Shown piece by piece: positions 15,325 through 23,827 of a stretch of 41,694 bases of DNA. How positions within the stretch are numbered: the stretch's first letter is position 1; the number at the start of each line of letters is the position of its first letter. Origin of the DNA: an alpha proteobacterium SCGC AAA280-B11 (lineage in GTDB: Bacteria > Pseudomonadota > Alphaproteobacteria > Pelagibacterales > Pelagibacteraceae); assembly GCA_000371745.1 (NCBI GenBank), contig AQUH01000004.1, positions 1 to 41,694 on the forward strand, in the 5' to 3' direction. A model generated the notes under the pieces. The model did not search any database. It was given only the letters and a program-made list of their open reading frames with translations, and was not told the DNA's origin. Both the position numbers and the translations under genes were made by a program.

Positions 15325-16149
15325 ATGAATAGAAGAGATTTTTTATCTATATCAAGCTGTTGCTGTGGTGGTTTTTTATTAGCTGGATGTGCCACTGCTC
15401 CTCTCACAGGAAGGCAACAATTAACAATATTGCCTGAGTCTATGATTAATAGTCAAGCAATTGGCGCTTACAAGCAAGTAAAATCTAAAGCACGATTAAT
15501 TACTGATAAAGATAAATTGGATCCAATAATAGCTGTTGGAAATAAAATTGAAAAAGCAATTAAACATTATTTCAAAAGCAAAAGTTTAAAAGATCCTACA
15601 GAAAATTATGAGTGGGAGTATATTTTAATTGATGAGCCAAAAACACTTAATGCCTGGTGTATGCCTGGAGGAAAAATTGCAGTTTATACAGGAATTCTTG
15701 AAATCACAAAAGATGACGATGGTCTTGCTATTGTTATGGGGCATGAAATTGGACATGCTGTTGCTAGACACTCACTAGAAAGAGCCAGTGCAGCTTTAGC
15801 AGTGAACGTTGGCGCTATTGCTGCAGACATATTTACTGGTGGAGCAGTCAGTAGAACTATGAACACTGTCGGGCAAACGGGTTTTGATCCAATAAGTATC
15901 GGTATTTTTAATCCTTTTAGTCGTCAACAAGAGTCTGAGGCTGATTATCTTGGAATAATTTTTGCAAATCTTTGTGGCTACGATATTTCAGCGTCCATTA
16001 AAGTTTGGGAACGTATGCAGGAAAAAATGAAAGGAAAAGAAATTCCTCAATTTTTAAGTACCCACCCTTCTTCCGGAACAAGAATTAATGATTTAAGATT
16101 TTTGATTCCTAAAGTTAAAATTGAATACCCTAAAATTGAAAATCTCTAG
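15325..16149 (+). CDS. M48 family lipoprotein metallopeptidase
   Basis: Periplasmic zinc protease of the M48 (LoiP/YggG-like) group, thought to act in envelope quality control. The N terminus has MNRRDFL, a Cys-rich hydrophobic stretch and a lipobox LAGC (Cys22); the paired Arg resembles a Tat signal. The zinc site is HEIGH at 140-144 with a downstream Glu in QQESEADYLG. STHPSSGTRINDL near the C terminus is also typical of the family. The 274-residue length fits. A good intrinsic terminator follows directly. Outer-membrane anchoring is inferred from the lipobox. Confidence 0.92.
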   Translation: MNRRDFLSISSCCCGGFLLAGCATAPLTGRQQLTILPESMINSQAIGAYKQVKSKARLITDKDKLDPIIAVGNKIEKAIKHYFKSKSLKDPTENYEWEYILIDEPKTLNAWCMPGGKIAVYTGILEITKDDDGLAIVMGHEIGHAVARHSLERASAALAVNVGAIAADIFTGGAVSRTMNTVGQTGFDPISIGIFNPFSRQQESEADYLGIIFANLCGYDISASIKVWERMQEKMKGKEIPQFLSTHPSSGTRINDLRFLIPKVKIEYPKIENL

Positions 16150-16176
16150 ATTACTAATTAAATAGTAATTTTTATT
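16150..16176 (+). terminator. intrinsic terminator of the M48 protease gene
   Basis: ATTACTA and TAGTAAT form a perfect 7-bp stem around a 6-base loop and are followed by TTTTATT. It begins one base after the stop codon. The other strand has no T tract, so it works for plus-strand transcripts only. Confidence 0.65.
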
Positions 16177-16186
16177 ATCAGATTTA

Positions 16187-16262
<76 letters not shown>

Positions 16263-16308
16263 ATAAAGAGAGATCTATATAGATTACCCTTGATTTGAAA
16301 GCAATAAT

Positions 16309-17424
16309 TTAATCATTCCAAGCAAATAATTCAAAATGTTTTTTATAAAACTCATCAAATTTATTTTCTTTAATTGAAATACGAATTTTTTTCATCAAAT
16401 CTTGGTAAAAAGCAATGTTATGCCAAGTTAACAACATTGAACCCAATATCTCATTTGAATTGACCAAATGATTTAAATAATTTCTAGAATAAGAATTGGA
16501 TGCTGGGCAATCTATTGATTTATCCAAAGGATTTTCGTCTTTAGCATATTTTGCATTTCTAATATTAATCTTTCCTTGCCATGTAAATGCAAGACCGGTT
16601 CTTCCTGATCTTGTAGGTAGAACACAATCAAACATATCTATACCACGTTTAACAGCTCCTAAGATATCTTGGGGCATTCCTACACCCATCAAATAATGAG
16701 GTTTTTCTTTTGGAAGAATATCACTAACCGCATCTACAGCATCAAACATTTCTGATTGATTTTCTCCAACAGCTAATCCACCAAGAGCATATCCATCAAA
16801 ATCTATATCTATTAATCTCATTAAACATTCTCTTCTTAAATCTTTAAAAATTCCACCTTGGGTAATTCCAAACAACCATTTAGACTCTTGATTACCAAAT
16901 TTCTTTTTACATCTATCAGCCCATCTTAATGAAAGATTCATAGAATTTTTTATCTTTTCTTTATCAGAGGAATATTTAGGGCACTCATCTAAAACCATTA
17001 CAATATCAGAATTTAAATCAAGTTGAATTTGTATGCTTTCTTCAGGAGTTAAAAAAAATTTCTTACCGTCTATATGAGAATTAAAAGTCACTCCTTCCTC
17101 TGTAACTTTAGAAATTTTAGACAAAGACATAACCTGAAATCCACCAGAATCTGTAAGGATTGGAATATCACAATTCATGAACTCATGAAGACCTCCAGCT
17201 TGTTTTATCCTGTCAATTCCAGGCCTTAACATTAAATGATATGTGTTTCCTAAAATGATTTGTGATCCAGTTTTTTTGACTTGATCAACATACATTGCCT
17301 TTACAGTGGCAGCCGTACCAACGGGCATAAAAGCAGGCGTGTCTATTACTCCTCTACTAGTAGTAATTTTTCCAAGGCGAGCACCACTATTTTCATTTAA
17401 TAAATTAAATGAAATTGATTTCAT
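16309..17424 (-). CDS. tgt: tRNA-guanine(34) transglycosylase, zinc site altered
   Basis: Exchanges guanine 34 for preQ1 in tRNAs with GUN anticodons, the entry step of queuosine in tRNA. The 371-residue length and core motifs fit: DSGGFQVMSL (general base Asp), GITQGG, GYALGGLAVGE, the nucleophile region DMFDCVLPTR and KINIRNAKY. Aligned by eye to the E. coli enzyme, the CxCxxC zinc motif reads I304-x-C306-x2-S309 (in SIDCPASNSYSR), while His335 is kept; two of four ligands are lost. It overlaps nothing; the cyclophilin gene starts 13 bases upstream of its ATG, so they are likely one operon. Confidence 0.94.
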   Translation of the reverse strand: MKSISFNLLNENSGARLGKITTSRGVIDTPAFMPVGTAATVKAMYVDQVKKTGSQIILGNTYHLMLRPGIDRIKQAGGLHEFMNCDIPILTDSGGFQVMSLSKISKVTEEGVTFNSHIDGKKFFLTPEESIQIQLDLNSDIVMVLDECPKYSSDKEKIKNSMNLSLRWADRCKKKFGNQESKWLFGITQGGIFKDLRRECLMRLIDIDFDGYALGGLAVGENQSEMFDAVDAVSDILPKEKPHYLMGVGMPQDILGAVKRGIDMFDCVLPTRSGRTGLAFTWQGKINIRNAKYAKDENPLDKSIDCPASNSYSRNYLNHLVNSNEILGSMLLTWHNIAFYQDLMKKIRISIKENKFDEFYKKHFELFAWND

Positions 17425-17437
17425 TACGATTTTTATT

Positions 17438-18001
17438 TTATTTCTCTGATCTAAAACTTATTATGATATCTGGATTACTAACGGCACCTGATCCGGGAAC
17501 ACCTCTTTTTATTTTATCAACAAATTCCATTCCAGATACAACTTTTCCAAACACAGTATAATTTCTGTCCAAGAAAGGATGTGAATCAAAACAAATAAAA
17601 AACTGACTATTAGCGCTATCTGGACTTTGCGATCTTGCCATAGATAAAGTTCCTCTTTGATGAGGAATGTTATTAAATTCGGCTTTTAAATCTGGAAAGT
17701 CAGAGCCACCTGTTCCAACCATTTGAGAATTAAATTCAGCTTTTGTATTTCCAAATTTAACATCTCCTGTTTGAGCCATAAAACCATCTATTACTCTATG
17801 AAAAGCAACACCGTCATATTTTCCAGAATCAGCCAGTTCTTTAATTCTTTTAACGTGGTTTGGAGAGATCTCATCATAAAGTTCAATTTTAACTTCACCG
17901 TGTTTTAATTTCATTATCATAAAAGTTCTTTCTTTAGATTTAACATTGTTTGAAAATACAAATAAAAATAAGGTTAAAGTGTAAATGATTTTTTTAAACA
18001 T
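17438..18001 (-). CDS. ppiA: peptidylprolyl isomerase, cyclophilin type, exported
   Basis: Catalyses cis-trans isomerisation of proline bonds. The 187-residue product has an N-terminal signal (IIYTLTLFLFVFS, cut near VKS) and so should act in the periplasm. The cyclophilin core is clear: YDGVAFHRVIDGFMAQTGD, GTLSMARS, NSANSQFFICF-type (DSANSQFFICF) and LDRNYTVFGKVVSGME. Its ATG overlaps the coaD stop by one base, and tgt follows after 13 bases, so coaD-ppi-tgt read as one operon. The symbol is by function; ppiA versus ppiB naming is uncertain. Confidence 0.9.
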   Translation of the reverse strand: MFKKIIYTLTLFLFVFSNNVKSKERTFMIMKLKHGEVKIELYDEISPNHVKRIKELADSGKYDGVAFHRVIDGFMAQTGDVKFGNTKAEFNSQMVGTGGSDFPDLKAEFNNIPHQRGTLSMARSQSPDSANSQFFICFDSHPFLDRNYTVFGKVVSGMEFVDKIKRGVPGSGAVSNPDIIISFRSEK

Positions 18002-18495
18002 TATTTAAATTTAGATTTTAGAGATTTAATAACAATGTTCGGTACAAATTGCACCAAATCTCCTTTTAAAGATGCAATTTCTTTGACAAAATTTGAAGAA
18101 ATAATTTGGTTTTTAATGTCAGCCATTAAAAAAACGGTCTGTAAACTATCATTTAATTTATAATTCATACCCGCTAACTGAAATTCATATTCAAAGTCAG
18201 AGGCAACTCTTAACCCTCTAAAAATAACATTAGCAGAAATTTTTTTACAAAAATTTGTTGTTAATCCAGAAAATGACACAACTTTAATTTTATTTTTAAC
18301 GTTAAGGGGAAAATCAGCTAAAACTTTTTTAATTAAATTAATTCTTTCTGAGGTAGAAAAAATTGTTTTTTTATTATTGCTTAATGGAACACCTATATAT
18401 AATTGATCCACCATACTGCTAGCTCTTTTAATAATATCAATATGACCAAAGGTTATTGGATCAAATGTTCCAGGATATAAACCTATTCTTTTCAT
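18001..18495 (-). CDS. coaD: phosphopantetheine adenylyltransferase
   Basis: Fourth-step enzyme of coenzyme A synthesis, joining 4'-phosphopantetheine and ATP. The 164-residue protein starts [20 protein letters not shown], containing the TFDP and GHxxI nucleotidyltransferase motif, and has the later [13 protein letters not shown] and [15 protein letters not shown] marks (ISSTxVRE in the family). I start at 18495; the frame can be extended to 18546 but that would read through the tRNA-Pro gene. It overlaps the cyclophilin start by one base (TAATG). Confidence 0.96.
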   Translation of the reverse strand: MKRIGLYPGTFDPITFGHIDIIKRASSMVDQLYIGVPLSNNKKTIFSTSERINLIKKVLADFPLNVKNKIKVVSFSGLTTNFCKKISANVIFRGLRVASDFEYEFQLAGMNYKLNDSLQTVFLMADIKNQIISSNFVKEIASLKGDLVQFVPNIVIKSLKSKFK

Positions 18496-18502
18496 TTTTA
18501 TA

Positions 18503-18579
<77 letters not shown>

Positions 18580-18664
18580 AAACTGTGCTGTTATACAACT
18601 TAATTAATTTATTTAAAAGAAATACTAATCAATAAAACTTTAGATTAATTGAGTAATACTTTAG

Positions 18665-18694
18665 TTTTCTATAGAAAAATTTAAGATTTATAAT
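18665..18694 (+). promoter_or_regulatory. promoter with palindrome before the IscU-like gene
   Basis: TATAAT (18689-18694) would start transcription about 16 bases before the ATG at 18717. The -35 region is covered by a perfect 14-bp palindrome, TTTTCTATAGAAAA (18665-18678). The -35 hexamer itself is poor, as expected for an activated or repressed promoter. An iron- or redox-responsive regulator is possible but the motif is not one I recognise. Confidence 0.4.
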
Positions 18695-18716
18695 AATATT
18701 TTTTATATTACCTTAT

Positions 18717-19109
18717 ATGGAAAAAAAACTTTCAAAACACGCTAGTAATCTTAAAAATTACGGAAAATTAAAAAAATTTACACATAAATGTATTTATAAA
18801 AATCATACTTGTGGTGATAAAATTAAAATTTATTTAAAAATTAAGGAAAGCATTGTTAAAAAGATTTCTTACAAAACAGAATGTTGCTTAATATGTAGTG
18901 CCTCTTCAAGTATTTTTAGTAATTGCATAAAAAATAAAGATATTAACAAAGTATTAATTTTCTCAAAAAAATTTATTAAATTAATTTTTAGCAAAAATTT
19001 TAATTTAAATGGAAAATGGAAAGAGTTTAATTTTTTATTAAAAAAAAGTTATTTTAATAGAAAGAACTGTATTTTAGTACCTTTTAATGCTTTAATAAAA
19101 ATTAAATAA
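18717..19109 (+). CDS. IscU/SufU-like iron-sulfur scaffold protein
   Basis: A 130-residue protein resembling the NifU N-terminal/IscU/SufU fold. The three cluster-ligand positions appear in order: Cys32 in THTCGD-like HTCGDKIKIYL, Cys57 or Cys60 in TECCLICSASSS (family GCxxSxASxS), and Cys118 in RKNCILVPFNAL (family RxxCxxL). The rest is very basic and diverged. It may assemble or carry Fe-S clusters, or be a remote member with a sulfur-acceptor role like SufE/SufU. It is followed after 3 bases by the glutathione peroxidase gene and is divergent from tRNA-Pro, with a palindrome-bearing promoter. Confidence 0.75.
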   Translation: MEKKLSKHASNLKNYGKLKKFTHKCIYKNHTCGDKIKIYLKIKESIVKKISYKTECCLICSASSSIFSNCIKNKDINKVLIFSKKFIKLIFSKNFNLNGKWKEFNFLLKKSYFNRKNCILVPFNALIKIK

Positions 19110-19112
19110 CTA

Positions 19113-19664
19113 ATGAAAAAAAATATTATTTATTTTATCATAATATCAATGATTTTTTTTACAAAAAATATAAACGCCGAAAATACAAAAACTCTGTATG
19201 ATTTTTCATTTAATAACATAGATGGTAAAAAATATTTACTATCACAGCATAAAAATAAAGTTGTTTTAATTGTAAATGTTGCGAGTCAATGTGGGTTTAC
19301 TAAGCAATATGCAGATTTACAGATTTTGTGGGATAAATATAAAAATAAAAATTTTGTAATTATTGGCGTTCCTTCAAATGATTTTGGAAATCAAGAGCCT
19401 GGAACAAATAGTGAAATAAAAAATTTCTGTGAAACAAACTTCAATATATCATTTCCAATAATGGAAAAAGCAGTTGTTAAGGGAAAAGATGCTCATCCTT
19501 TTTATAAATGGGCTAAAGAAACTTACGGTAGCGCAGCAGAGCCAAAATGGAATTTTCATAAAATTTTAATTGATAAGAATGGTAAAATTATTGATACTTT
19601 CATCTCGACCACTAATCCTCAGAGTGATAAAGTTATTAAGGCTATAGAAAAAAATCTTAACTAG
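19113..19664 (+). CDS. gpx: glutathione peroxidase, exported
   Basis: Thiol peroxidase that reduces hydrogen or lipid peroxides. The 183-residue product has a signal peptide (IIYFIIISMIFF, cut near NINA-E, residue 22), so it should work in the periplasm. Catalytic residues are visible: Cys60 in NVASQCGFTKQY (Cys rather than selenocysteine), Gln in DFGNQEPG and Trp/Asn in PKWNFHK. The domain GVPSNDFGNQEPG is highly typical. It is in an operon with the IscU-like gene, suggesting an oxidative stress or iron-sulfur link (inference). Confidence 0.93.
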   Translation: MKKNIIYFIIISMIFFTKNINAENTKTLYDFSFNNIDGKKYLLSQHKNKVVLIVNVASQCGFTKQYADLQILWDKYKNKNFVIIGVPSNDFGNQEPGTNSEIKNFCETNFNISFPIMEKAVVKGKDAHPFYKWAKETYGSAAEPKWNFHKILIDKNGKIIDTFISTTNPQSDKVIKAIEKNLN

Positions 19665-19675
19665 TAGTTTCGTTG

Positions 19676-19750
19676 TGGCGGTCCCTAGGGGAATCGAACC
19701 CCTCTTTCATGGATGAAAACCACGTGTCCTAACCGATAGACGAAGGGACC
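19676..19750 (-). tRNA. tRNA-Glu (anticodon TTC)
   Basis: Minus-strand cloverleaf of 75 bases: acceptor GGTCCCT/AGGGACC, D arm with TATCGGTTAGGA, anticodon stem CGTGG/CCATG with loop TTTTCAT giving TTC, T arm GAGGGG-TTCGATT-CCCCT, encoded CCA (19676-19678). It converges on the peroxidase gene with 11 bases between them. Confidence 0.97.
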
Positions 19751-19791
19751 TTGAGAATGAAGTTATTTAGATTGTTTAATAATAATAATCA

Positions 19792-19810
19792 ACAATTATG
19801 TGAAAATTGT
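19792..19810 (-). terminator. possible weak terminator after recJ
   Basis: ACAATT and AATTGT pair around a 7-base loop, 18 bases past the recJ stop, with a T/A-rich stretch following on the minus strand. There is no continuous T run, so the call is weak. Confidence 0.25.
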
Positions 19811-19827
19811 ATTTAACTTGATATTTT

Positions 19828-21579
19828 TTAATGCGTTAAAGAAATATCTTCAATAACAAATTCGATAACTCTTTGTTTATTCCAATCATTGCAACTAAGT
19901 TTTCCAGCTATATGAAATTTATGGTTTTTAAAATTTTTAAGATAATCAATTACTTTTTCTTTATTATTTTTAAAACAAATTCCATGCAAATAAAGACTAC
20001 TACTATTTTTAAATAAAACTTTTAATAAAAAATCATTTTCAAAATTAATTTTAATCATTGTTAAATCTTCAACAATAAATTTAGGCTCAGAATTCCCCGA
20101 ACCAAAAGGTCCTAATTTACTTACTTCTTCATAGGTTTTTTCGTTAACGGCATTAGCTGATAAAATACTATCTATCTCTATAAAGTTATTTTGAACAAAG
20201 TTAGGTTTTGATGACTTAAATTTAGATATTAAAAAATTTTTAAGATCTTCAATCTTATTTTCTTCAATGCTGAATCCAGCAGCCATCTTATGACCCCCTC
20301 CTTTTATTACAATTCCATTTTGTTTAGCTGCTAAAATAGTAAGACCAATATCAAATCCAAAAATAGATCTGCATGAGCCTTTTGCAATATTATTAGTAGA
20401 TGAAATTACTATAGTGGGTTTAAGAAATCTTTCTTTAATTCTACTAGCAATAATACCTATCAATCCTTCGTGCCAAAACTTATTGGCTATTAATATTATT
20501 TCGTTAGTATTTTCTTTTTCAGCTAATAAATAAGCTTCGTTTAAAATATCTTCTTCGATTGATTTTCTTTTTTTATTCAAAGAATCTAATGTTGTTGCTA
20601 TTTCGTAACTTTTTTTGGGGTCGTTCGTTGTAAGTAAATTAGCTCCAAGATCAGACTGCCCTATTCTTCCACCCGCATTGATCCTAGGGCCTAATAAAAA
20701 ACCAATATGATAAGTATCTGGGCTTTCCTTTAGGTCAGAGACATCCATTAGAGTTTTAATGCCTAAATTTTTTCTCTTCTTTAATATTTGTATTCCTTGA
20801 TAAACAAATGCTCTATTTAGATCTATTAATGGCACAACGTCGCAAATTGTGCCTAAAGCAACCAAATCTAAAAAATCATATAAATCTGGTTCATTAATTT
20901 TTTTGTCATTATAAAATTTACTTTCTCTAAGTGAGCGATTTAAAGCGACAATAAATAAAAAAGAAACTCCTGCTGCGCATAAATAACCAAGGTTAGATTT
21001 ATCTTCTAATTGATTTGGATTTACTAAGGCTTTGCATTTAGGAAGTTTAATTTCTGCTTGGTGATGATCAATAACTAAAACGTCAATATTATTTTGATTA
21101 GCATAGTCAAGAGCTTCGAATGATGATGTTCCGCAATCAACTGTTATTAAGAATTGACCTTTTTTATCAATAATATTTTTTAATGAACTAACGGATGGCC
21201 CATAGCCATCAATTTGTCGGTCTGGAATATAAATAAAAAAATTTGAGTATATATTTTTTAAAAAATTAACAATAATTGCTGTTGAAGATGCTCCATCCAC
21301 ATCATAGTCACCTAAAATACAAATTCTCTTATTCTCTTTAATAGCTTTTACAAGAGTTTCAACTGCAAGATCCATATCTTTTAAGACACTTGGATTTGGC
21401 ATGAATTCTTTAATCTTTGGATTTAAATAGGACTGGCAGTTCTCAGGTGCAATTTTTCTTATAGACAAAAGTTTAGATAAAAAATTATCAATTCCTAATT
21501 TTTGAGAAATTTCTAAAGCTAAATTTTCGTTATAATTAGATAATATCCATTCTTTACCAGTTACCGACTGGTATTTCAT
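19828..21579 (-). CDS. recJ: single-stranded-DNA-specific exonuclease RecJ
   Basis: 5'-3' exonuclease on single-stranded DNA used in recombination and mismatch repair. The 583-residue length is typical. DHH phosphoesterase motifs are clear: LGDYDVDGASSTAI (motif I), TVDCGTSS, VIDHHQAE (DHH motif), and NPNQLEDKSNLGYLCAAGV. The DHHA1 motif GGGHKMAAGFSI follows near residue 430, then the OB-like C-terminal domain with LGPFGSGNSEPKF. Its ATG overlaps glpX by four bases, in a recJ-glpX-hom operon order common in alphaproteobacteria. Confidence 0.96.
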   Translation of the reverse strand: MKYQSVTGKEWILSNYNENLALEISQKLGIDNFLSKLLSIRKIAPENCQSYLNPKIKEFMPNPSVLKDMDLAVETLVKAIKENKRICILGDYDVDGASSTAIIVNFLKNIYSNFFIYIPDRQIDGYGPSVSSLKNIIDKKGQFLITVDCGTSSFEALDYANQNNIDVLVIDHHQAEIKLPKCKALVNPNQLEDKSNLGYLCAAGVSFLFIVALNRSLRESKFYNDKKINEPDLYDFLDLVALGTICDVVPLIDLNRAFVYQGIQILKKRKNLGIKTLMDVSDLKESPDTYHIGFLLGPRINAGGRIGQSDLGANLLTTNDPKKSYEIATTLDSLNKKRKSIEEDILNEAYLLAEKENTNEIILIANKFWHEGLIGIIASRIKERFLKPTIVISSTNNIAKGSCRSIFGFDIGLTILAAKQNGIVIKGGGHKMAAGFSIEENKIEDLKNFLISKFKSSKPNFVQNNFIEIDSILSANAVNEKTYEEVSKLGPFGSGNSEPKFIVEDLTMIKINFENDFLLKVLFKNSSSLYLHGICFKNNKEKVIDYLKNFKNHKFHIAGKLSCNDWNKQRVIEFVIEDISLTH

Positions 21580-22523
21580 ATTTTAAATTTATTTATAATT
21601 TTTTTATTAAGTTTAGATGCATGGTGTAAAACATAGGTTTCGGATTGATAAAAACCATTATCTAAAATATTAATACCTTGAAGCAAATCTCCACCTGTAA
21701 CTCCTGTTGCGCAAAATAAAACATCATCTCTAACTATGTCGTTAATATAGTATTTTTTTTTAAGATCCTTTATTCCCATTTTTTTTGCCTTTTCAATTTC
21801 ATGGTCATTACTTAGAACTAATCTTGCCTGAAATTGACCACCTAAACATTTAATAGCAGCAGCAGCAAGAACACCTTCAGGCGCTCCTCCTATGCCTAAA
21901 TATATATCTACATTAAATTCTTCTATACCTGCATAAATAGCACCCGCTACATCACCATCTGAAATAAATTTAATTTTAGTCCCAAGCTTCTTGGCATCAT
22001 TAACTATATGATCATGCCTTTCTCTTTCTAAAAGACATATTGTTAACTTATCTGGTGTTGTATTTTTAAAATCAGCTAAATTTTTGAGATTTTTTGTTAT
22101 TCCAAAATCAAGATCTATAACCCCTTCTTTAATATTTTTTCCAACCGCTATCTTCTCCATATAAGTATCTGGTGCATGTAATAAATTGTCCTTCTTTGAT
22201 ACTGCAAGAACTGACATTGCGTTTGGTAAATTTTTTGCAGTTAAATTTGTACCCTCTAGTGGATCAACGGCTATATCCAATTCTTCTCCAACTCCTGTTC
22301 CTACTAATTCATTAATATAAAGCATTGGTGCTTCGTCCATCTCTCCTTCTCCTATGACAATTTTTCCTTTCATGGGAATATTATTGAGAAACAGTCTCAT
22401 TTTATCGACAGCTGCTTGATCGGCTGCAATTTTGTCGCCTTTGCCTTTTAATAATGATGATGCGTAAGCAGCTTCGCTAGTGGTTTTTACAAATAAATCT
22501 ACAAATCCATTGTTGATAATCAT
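21576..22523 (-). CDS. glpX: fructose-1,6-bisphosphatase, class II
   Basis: Gluconeogenic phosphatase making fructose 6-phosphate. The 315-residue product has GEGEMDEAPMLY, the metal-binding AVDPLEGTNLTAK, GDVAGAIYAG, GIGGAPEGVLAAAAI and CATGVTGGDLL, all GlpX marks. It overlaps recJ and hom by four bases each (ATGA-type junctions), so it lies inside a coupled operon. No class I enzyme is in the window. It probably also serves as sedoheptulose-bisphosphatase in some organisms; that cannot be judged here. Confidence 0.95.
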   Translation of the reverse strand: MIINNGFVDLFVKTTSEAAYASSLLKGKGDKIAADQAAVDKMRLFLNNIPMKGKIVIGEGEMDEAPMLYINELVGTGVGEELDIAVDPLEGTNLTAKNLPNAMSVLAVSKKDNLLHAPDTYMEKIAVGKNIKEGVIDLDFGITKNLKNLADFKNTTPDKLTICLLERERHDHIVNDAKKLGTKIKFISDGDVAGAIYAGIEEFNVDIYLGIGGAPEGVLAAAAIKCLGGQFQARLVLSNDHEIEKAKKMGIKDLKKKYYINDIVRDDVLFCATGVTGGDLLQGINILDNGFYQSETYVLHHASKLNKKIINKFKI

Positions 22524-23827
22524 AATTTCTTTTCATTTCTAATTCTGATCATCGTAATTTTTTTGCTAATAAATTTTTCCTTTGAAATTTTCTTTAAAGC
22601 TAATTTCATATCTTTCTCTTTAGCGTTATGAGTAATAATAACTAAATTAGCATATTTAGGATTGTTTAAAGGCTTTTGTAATATGCTTTGAATTGAAATC
22701 TTATATGTAGATAAAATAGAAGTAATTTTAGATAAAACTCCAGGCTTATCTTTTACAACTATCCTTAAATAAAACTTACAAATGTGATTATCGAAATCAC
22801 ACATTTTAAACTCTTTTGCATCAGAGTAATTAAATCCAAATGGTAAACTTACATTTCCTTTAAGAATTGCATTTAAATCTGAAACAACAGAGGAAGTTGT
22901 CGGTCCTTTTCCAGCACCCAGTCCTTGATAAACTATTTTGCCAATTGGATTTCCTTCGATCATAATTGCATTATTTGCACCATTGATCTTAGCAAGATCA
23001 GAATCTTTTGAAATTAAACAAGGATGGACTCTTTGTTTAATTTTGCCATCAATAATTTCAGAAATTCCAAGAAGTTTGATTTTATATTTAAACTTATGGG
23101 CATACTCAACATCTTCTAAATCAATCTGTTCAATTCCTTCTGTTAAAAAACTCTTATTAATTATTTTAGTTTTAAAACACAGAGCGCTTAATATGGATAT
23201 TTTTGATTTTACATCATCGCCATTAAGATCAAGCCTTGGATTAGTTTCAGCATAACCAAGTCTTTGTGCATTTAATAAAATCTCTTTAAAACTTTTTTTA
23301 GTTCTTTCAATTTCAGTTAAAATAAAATTCGTCGTTCCGTTTAATATTCCATAAATATGAAATAATTTATTACCAACTAAGCTTTCTTTTATTGATTTAA
23401 TAATGGGTATTCCACCACCAACCGAGGCTTCAAATAGTAGATTAACTGAATTATTCTCAGCAATTTTTGCAAGCTCATTACCATGTTTAAATATTAAAGC
23501 TTTATTCGCTGTAATAAAATGTTTGTTATTTTTTAATGCAGCAAATGCTAATTTTTTTGCAATTCCATCGGGTCCACCTATTAACTCAATAATAATATCT
23601 ACATCGTTTTTTTTAACTAAAGATAAAGGATTCTTAACCCACATCTTTTTTGGAATGCTAAATCCTCTTTTTTTATTAATTGCTCTAGCGGAAATATATT
23701 TTACTTGATAAGTCGAATTTGTATTTTTCTCGATAACTTTCTTGTTCTTAAGTAAATGTCGATAAACTTCTGAACCAATGTTTCCAAGACCAACAATTGC
23801 AATATTATAATTATCTTTAAAATTCAT
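22520..23827 (-). CDS. hom: homoserine dehydrogenase
   Basis: Reduces aspartate semialdehyde to homoserine for threonine and methionine synthesis. The 435-residue single-function form has an N-terminal NAD(P) fold (VGLGNIGSEV), a catalytic domain with ITANKALIFKHG, FEASVGGGIPIIKS, GILNGTTNFIL and YAETNPRLDLNGDD, and a C-terminal ACT domain (VVKDKPGVLSKITSIL, about 355-430) for feedback control by threonine. It shares one base with argC upstream and four with glpX downstream. Confidence 0.96.
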   Translation of the reverse strand: MNFKDNYNIAIVGLGNIGSEVYRHLLKNKKVIEKNTNSTYQVKYISARAINKKRGFSIPKKMWVKNPLSLVKKNDVDIIIELIGGPDGIAKKLAFAALKNNKHFITANKALIFKHGNELAKIAENNSVNLLFEASVGGGIPIIKSIKESLVGNKLFHIYGILNGTTNFILTEIERTKKSFKEILLNAQRLGYAETNPRLDLNGDDVKSKISILSALCFKTKIINKSFLTEGIEQIDLEDVEYAHKFKYKIKLLGISEIIDGKIKQRVHPCLISKDSDLAKINGANNAIMIEGNPIGKIVYQGLGAGKGPTTSSVVSDLNAILKGNVSLPFGFNYSDAKEFKMCDFDNHICKFYLRIVVKDKPGVLSKITSILSTYKISIQSILQKPLNNPKYANLVIITHNAKEKDMKLALKKISKEKFISKKITMIRIRNEKKL

